64,000 bases of DNA, from positions 48,096,831 through 48,160,830 of the forward strand of contig CM061070.1 in NCBI GenBank assembly GCA_030762895.1, read 5' to 3'. Position numbers and translations under genes: made by a program. The stretch is from Sophora flavescens. Taxonomy: Eukaryota; Streptophyta; Magnoliopsida; Fabales; Fabaceae. Numbering within the stretch: position 1 is the first letter of the stretch; each line of letters opens with the position of its first letter. Positions 58,702-64,000 of the stretch are shown here, in pieces. A model generated the notes under the pieces. That model saw nothing but the letters and a program-made list of their open reading frames with translations, made no database searches and was not told the origin of the DNA.

Positions 58702-59832
58702 TTTCATCTTGAAGAGTGGACGGGTCAGAATCCATCACCTCAGCATCAGTGTATTCACTTTCTGATGATGTGTCAGCCATGAGATAGATATTTGCCTCTT
58801 CCTCAGCTTCATCTTCTTCTTCAGAAGAAGACAGATCCAGATCCTCCCTAGTAGCCATCAAACCCTTCTTCTTTTTGAAGAACTTCTTTTTGTCCTTCAG
58901 ATAAGGACAATTTGCTTTGAAATGACCAGGCTTCTTGCACTCGAAGCACAGAGGTGGACCTTTTTCCTTGGAGTCTGATTTCTCCTTAGGAAACTTTTGT
59001 TGAACCTCTTTCTCCTAAAGCCACCTTTCTTTCTCCACATGTGTTGAATCTTTCTAGAGATGAAAGATAGTTCATCCTCATCAGATCCTTCATCATTGTC
59101 TGAAGGGCTTGCTTCATCTGAGGATTCCCCAGCTTTGAGAACTTTTGAAGAACTAGCATTCTCTACCTTCAGGGCAATAGACTTCCCTTTTCTGGAGTTA
59201 TCTTCTTCATTAAGCTCAAGTTCATGACCTTTAAAAGATCTAAGAAGCTCCTACAAAGTGAGAGTATTCAGGTTTTTTGCCTCCTGAATGGTAGTTACTT
59301 TAGGTCTCCATTGTTTGGGTACACTTCTCAAGATCTTCCTCACATGATCCTTGTTTTCATATATTTTTCCAAGAGATATGAGACTGTTGGTGATGGTTTG
59401 AAATCTTCCAAACATTTGATCAATAGTCTCATTATCAACCATCTTGAAGAGTTTCTATTGATGAACCAACATGCTTATTTTTGACTCCTTGACCTGACAT
59501 GATCCTTCATGAGCTAGTGCAAAAGTATCCCAGATTTCCTTAGCAGTGTTGCAGCTATGAACTTTGTCATGCTCAGATCTGGTGATATCACACATCAGAT
59601 AATGCTTAGCTTTAAGATTGAGCTGGTGCTTAGTCTTTTGATCTGCAGTCCAATCTGCTCTCACCACAACTACTCCATTTTCACCTCTAGGATCTATGTA
59701 GCCAGTTTCAATCAGCTCCCAGATGTCCAAACTTTGTGCATCCAAGAAAGCCATCACTATCTTTTTCCCGTAGTCATAATCTGTTCCATCAAAGAGAGGT
59801 GGTCTGTTGATTGCTTGTCCTTCTGCATCCAT
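58702..59832 (-). pseudogene. gag of the minus-strand Sirevirus-like element
   Basis: Read leftward from the ATG at 59832-59830 (MDAEGQAINRPPLFDG), it contains the gag core including TIDQMFGRFQTITN and the knuckle CFECKKPGHF, then an acidic region. It stops abruptly after DPSTLQ, where the plus-strand LTR begins. It keeps the roughly 150 residues that the copy at 11001 has lost. Frame changes occur near 59450 and 59000. Confidence 0.8.
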
Positions 59833-59889
59833 GGTTGTTGGATCATACTCCCTCACCACTTGTTAGATGCTCGACCCTTTCGAGACTGA

Positions 59890-59901
59890 GCTCTGATACC
59901 A
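59890..59901 (-). other. Primer-binding site, initiator tRNA-Met type (minus strand)
   Basis: GCTCTGATACCA on the plus strand is the inverse of TGGTATCAGAGC. It marks the 5' end of the minus-strand Sirevirus. Confidence 0.9.
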
Positions 59902-59903
59902 AC

Positions 59904-61190
59904 TGAAGTTGACACAGGCAAACACAACAAGGGGTGTTGAATTGTGTTTGTTAATATTTTTTGAAATACAACCATTTCTTAAAAAGTTTTCTCAAGCAGA
60001 TGATATATAAACACACACAAGAAAATGATCTTTGAAAGATTAACAAACTTAAGATCAAATCCCCACAGTTAGTGTAAACAAAATACTGTGAAAGTTAGTG
60101 ATAGAAGAATCACACAAATGATTTATCCTGGTTCACTTTCTTCCAATTGAGAGTTACGTCCAGTCCCTTCTACCTGAAGGTTTTCTCCACTATTTCACCA
60201 AATAGATTACAAGTACTCAACACATCTTCAGGCTACAAGTATTCTTTCTCTACTAAGCCTCTTCAGGCTCTAACCCTAACAAAGAGATTGATTGTTTTTG
60301 ATCTAAGAACTCACTATGTGTGAGGGTATGAAAGTTTAAGATCAATTACAGATTGAACACAATCAAACTTAAGATGAACATAATTATTGCATTTGTGAGA
60401 ATATCGGAGTATTGTTAGGTTGCAAAAAGTTATTCTTCTTTTGTGGTTGTCTACTATTTATAGAGACCTTCATATTCTCTTCAATTTATTCAACGGTCTT
60501 GAATAATATATCCATTTAGAGATAGAATTTAATGCTTAGGATCCGTTGAGTCTGATAACTTGATATGCCTTCTGAGAAATGTGCTCTTAGTTATCAGTTT
60601 TCCTCAAAGTAGAGTGTCACACCTCTGATCTTGTAAAAGTTGATTTCTGACTTTTACTTCTTTGTGTGTATCTCAGTTTTTCAAGTCATAAAGATGTCAG
60701 ATTACAAAATCTTGTTCTTCTTAAAGGTACTATGTTTATTTTACCAAGAAACAAAGTATTAAACAATGTAAAGGCACAAGAAAAGACAAACATTCTTTTG
60801 AATTAAATATTCAATCATTTGAAATAAATAAGCATTGACTAGATGGGTTCAGCATTTAAGTCTAGTGGACGTGCTAGTCTTTGGATGCGCAAGCTTAATC
60901 AAATAAAACATTCAAGGTTGATTTCTGATGCCGCGTCTATATGATTCTCGTCTAGTTACAAGTCTCTAGACTTGCTATTATCTTAACTTATTTTTAATAG
61001 CTCGTCTACTACTTGTTTTCATAAAGACTAAGGTACTCATCTAGCTATATTTAACATACTTTAAACTTTAATACCTCGTCTATTGATAACATGGAGACTT
61101 AGAGATTTTACCAAAGATTTTTGTTAGCTCGTCTAGAGGATCAAATATAGAATCTGATTTGATTCCATAGCAAAACGAAAAAACTTTTTC
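59904..61190 (-). repeat. 5' LTR of the minus-strand Sirevirus-like element (probably truncated)
   Basis: Its primer-proximal end (TGAAGTTGACACAGGCAAAC on the plus strand) matches the end of the LTR at 9414-10929. It shares the frequent CGTCTAG words. The LTR start (inverse of TGTTGGAATC) is not found, and gypsy gag sequence begins at about 61195, so the far end seems lost. Confidence 0.7.
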
Positions 61191-61194
61191 TAAC

Positions 61195-61875
61195 TTTCCT
61201 TGTCGAGTATTATTCAAGCAGTCCTGCCAAAGAACTCTCTTTATGCGCACTAATTTTCTCTTGTTCATCACTCTTCTTTTCTCTCTCTTTTTCTTCTTCC
61301 TTTTGATCATCACTTTTCTTTTCACTCTCTTTTGATTTTTCCTCTTGATCATCACTTTTCTTTTCACTCTCTTTTTCCTTTTCCACTTGCATTTTTCTTT
61401 CTCTCAAATTAGAAGAGGCTTCCATAGGTTTCTTTACATGAGCACTTACCACGACCTCCATAGAGGTTGAAGTGTTGCCCTCCTTCTTTGATTTGTTGGG
61501 AAGAACTCTATGGTAATGATATAGAACAAATCTTCTCCTCATGATTTTTATCATCTCGACCCAAGTCTCAATAGTCTCCTCCTCATATCTTCTTCTCTCT
61601 TTTTGAAATTGATTCCACCAAACAAATGCATAGTCATAGTCCTTAAATTGAAGAGATGCTACCTTCACTTTCTTTCTCTCATTGTAATTGTTACAATGGA
61701 ACACTTGCTCTATCTTCATCTCCCATTTCAAATAGGCTTGGGGATCATTCTTCCCATGAAAGGTAGGAACTTTGATCTTGACCCGTTCTCTATTTTGGAG
61801 AGCGACAAGTTGTCTAGCATAATTTGCACTCATTTTCTCCGTTTGCCTTTGAAGGGTTTGTATTTGAGTAGCCAT
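61195..61875 (-). pseudogene. Ty3/gypsy gag with repeated KKSDDQ tail (minus strand)
   Basis: The open frame at 61875-61210 encodes 221 residues. VKIKVPTFHGKNDPQAYLKW and FVWWNQFQKERRRYEEE are the gag core of a chromovirus-type element. After YHYHRVLPNK the usual middle of gag is missing, and a Lys/Glu-rich tail with three SEKKSDDQ-like units follows. The sequence stops at the border with the copia LTR near 61195, so polymerase and integrase are absent. It is probably a remnant. Confidence 0.75.
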
Positions 61876-62535
61876 TCTAGCATGAAGAGTTACGAACCTT
61901 GAGAAAGTGGTGGACTATCTTCTTGGGCTGCCATCACTTGAACACACAATATCAAAAGATAATAAGAAATTATAAAAATTCCTCACTACTCTCCCTCACT
62001 TGTTCACACAAATGTATTTTACTCAATTGGATTTTTCCACACAAGATGTAATTTTTCACTCTTGCCTTTTTCCACTCAATTGTTCTCTTTTAGGTCTTAG
62101 AGGAGTCAAACACAATCCACACAAAACTCCAAAAACCAAGTAACAAAAATCACAAAACTTATCAAAAACAAGGAAACAAAAAGGAAAGGCTAGAAAGGAG
62201 AAGCTTTGGAAATAAAGAAACAAGAAAGAAGGGAAACACTTTTTTCTTTTAAGAAAACAAATGCCCAAACATAATGTTTTCTTCTCCTTTTCTTCTTTCA
62301 ATATCATGCGCTTTTTCTATAAATTTGTTTTTAAATTTCTGCGCATTTTTTTTTTTCAAACTTTGAAGAAGAGGAACACACTTGTAACTTGTTGTTTTTG
62401 GCAGTAACAAACACGAAAATTCCCTTCAAAACAGAATCAAAGTAGCAATTTTTTGTTTTGGGTTTTGGGTTGAAAGGTAGGAAAGAAGAAATGTAGAAGA
62501 TGAAGAACAAAATCAGAAATTCAACCAAAGCCTAA
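61876..62535 (-). other. Leader between primer site and gag of the minus-strand gypsy element
   Basis: Low-complexity A/C- and T-rich sequence; no gene is recognised. Confidence 0.5.
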
Positions 62536-62547
62536 GCTCTGATACCA
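62536..62547 (-). other. Primer-binding site of the minus-strand gypsy element
   Basis: GCTCTGATACCA on the plus strand is the inverse of TGGTATCAGAGC, next to the LTR border at 62550. Confidence 0.85.
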
Positions 62548-62549
62548 CT

Positions 62550-63219
62550 TGATGACAACCAAATGGTGAGGTTGCCTTGTTGATGATCTTTTTGGTTGAA
62601 TTCTTAACAAGTTAATGTGAAACCAATTTTGGAACCAAAATAAGAAGAAGAAAGAAACAAAATGGAAGAGATAAGAAGATGGATGACGCCACAAACATGT
62701 AGTTTGATAAGCCTATGAGGTTCGCCACAAGAATTTTTGATTCTTGATAAGAACTAGTTTGGCTCAACCAAGAACCAAGGAGACAATAATCTCACAAATA
62801 TGGATTCAATCCAAAATTCAACATCCAAAGTACATATCGAAGTGTGGCTGATTTCTTTTGGCTCACTCTTAGACTACCAGAAGATTCCAAAACCACCACA
62901 TAACTAGCCTAATCATGACTAACTTAACACCAACATAAATTGGCCTAGTAATGAAATTAAAAACTCACTAAAACTAATCCTAACTCAGCCACCAAAATGA
63001 AGTTTACGCCCCCTTGATGACTCTCTCTCTCACTCATTATGTGGTGGTTACACTTGCTTCTCAAATTAAAAGTGTAACTCCCACATAATTAACAAAATAC
63101 ATAAAAGTCTAATAATTCAAAAAGGAGTTACTTGTGGTATGCAAACCAAAAGATACCTCCAACTAAGCCTAGAATTCGAAATTCTTCATGAAACCAAGCT
63201 TATTACACTTTATTTAATA
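62550..63219 (-). repeat. Probable 5' LTR of the minus-strand gypsy element (interrupted)
   Basis: It starts with TGATGACAACC after the primer site. Its far end is not clear because a CACTA-like end begins at about 63221. No coding signal is present. Confidence 0.55.
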
Positions 63220-63220
63220 A

Positions 63221-63590
63221 ACTACTAGAAATCCATCTTTTTCGGACAGAATTTCAGATCGATTTCGGACAAAAATTGGACAAATTTCGGACGTATTTAG
63301 GACGGATAATTCATTTCAGACGGAATGGCACCCGTCTGAAAAAGCCTCGTGGAAAATTATAAATTCCGTCCCAAATTCTGTACGAAAATATTTACGAACG
63401 GATTGCGGACGGAATATGGACAACATGGAAATCCAGATTTTGGTTATTGTTCGGACGGATTTCGGACAGATTTATTTTTGTTTTTAGACGGATTTGGGAC
63501 GAATGTTGTGATTTTGTTGGTTATTGTTCGGACGGATTTTGGACAGATTTATTTTTGTTTTCCAACGGATTTGGGACGGATTTCCCAGGG
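63221..63590. mobile_element. CACTA-type transposon end with GGACGGATTT subterminal repeats
   Basis: ACTACTAGAAATCC resembles a CACTACTAGAAA terminus with its first base changed. It is followed by more than ten copies of TTCGGACGGATTT-like words or their inverse. No transposase is visible, and the other end is not in the window. Confidence 0.6.
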
Positions 63591-63604
63591 AAGAATGAAA
63601 AGTC

Positions 63605-64000
63605 AGAATCTGTCACGGTCTGGCCGTGACACGGCCAGACCGTGATGCCCATCACGGCCAGACCGTGATGCCCATCACGTCCGTGACATGTCAACTGAGC
63701 CAGACCCCTTCTAGGAAGAATCTGTCATGGCTAGGCCGTGATACCCATTACGGCCGTGACAGGCCATTTAGTGAAGCATTCAATGCAGAAGCTGTCACGG
63801 CTAGGCCGTGATGCCCATCACGGTCGTGACATGTCAACTGAGCCAGACCCCTTCTAGGCAGAATCTGTCACGGCCAGGCCATGATACCCATCACGGCCGT
63901 GACAAATCATTTAGTGAAGCAACATTCAAGGTAGAAGCTGTCACGGCCAGGCGGTGATGCCCATCACGGCCGTGACAGATCACTTCACTTACATTACAGT
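63605..64000. repeat. Palindromic tandem repeat with a TCACGGCCGTGA core
   Basis: Units of about 72 bases alternate in two forms, giving a higher-order period of about 142-145 bases. Each unit holds CTGTCACGGC-AGGCCGTGAT and CCCATCACGGCCGTGACA halves that can pair. It runs off the window edge. Confidence 0.85.

Noticed and set aside
63605..64000. Regularly spaced palindromic repeats resembling a CRISPR array
   Set aside because: This is plant nuclear DNA. The units alternate and vary, the spacers are themselves repeated, and no cas genes are near. It is better explained as a tandem repeat in an LTR.

Overview
This window is plant nuclear DNA, very probably from a legume. Its one intact protein-coding gene is an NADH-dependent glutamate synthase whose 22-exon structure and predicted protein closely resemble the alfalfa enzyme as I remember it. 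Almost everything else is transposable-element sequence: Ty3/gypsy and Ty1/copia (Sirevirus-like) LTR retrotransposons, CACTA and hAT DNA transposons, Stowaway and Tourist-type MITEs, and a possible SINE. I saw no rRNA or tRNA gene and no CRISPR array.

Left flank (1-19.6 kb). A nearly complete Athila-like Ty3/gypsy element (1-9013, its 5' LTR cut by the window edge) abuts a minus-strand copia remnant (9014-9413). A Sirevirus-like copia element follows (LTR 9414-10929, primer site, gag, protease, integrase) and breaks off at about 13915. From 14 to 19.6 kb lies AT-rich DNA with two Stowaway MITEs, an RNase H-like fragment, an element with inverted ends, and a Harbinger-like element full of GGATAA/TTATCC words.

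Gene (19.6-34.3 kb). GLT1 has a TATA box at 19991, a start codon at 20468 and a stop at 34042. It encodes about 2198 residues: a plastid transit peptide, the glutamine amidotransferase, FMN and 3Fe-4S synthase half, and the NADH/FAD-binding half in one chain. Intron 2 needs a GC donor, and intron 19 carries a SINE-like insert. The product should work with glutamine synthetase to turn glutamine plus 2-oxoglutarate into two glutamates.

Right flank (34.3-64 kb). Three exact-period 200-bp repeats lie just past the gene, followed by a degraded non-autonomous LTR element. A 5'-truncated CACTA element with a broken Ulp1-protease-type gene is inserted in the chromodomain end of a Tekay-like gypsy element (LTR 42716-45359). 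Next comes a nest: a minus-strand Sirevirus split by a plus-strand Sirevirus (48557-58701), itself split by a 1.5-kb hAT element with an 8-bp target duplication. The window ends in a minus-strand gypsy 5' end, a CACTA-type end and a GC-rich palindromic tandem repeat.

The observations most worth following are the conserved out-of-frame gag/pol overlap in two Sirevirus copies, similar palindromic GC-rich arrays in unrelated LTRs, the GC-AG intron of GLT1, and a deletion that explains the broken Sirevirus nest. All coordinates, splice sites and reading frames were worked out by eye. Family assignments rest on recognised motifs, not on searches.
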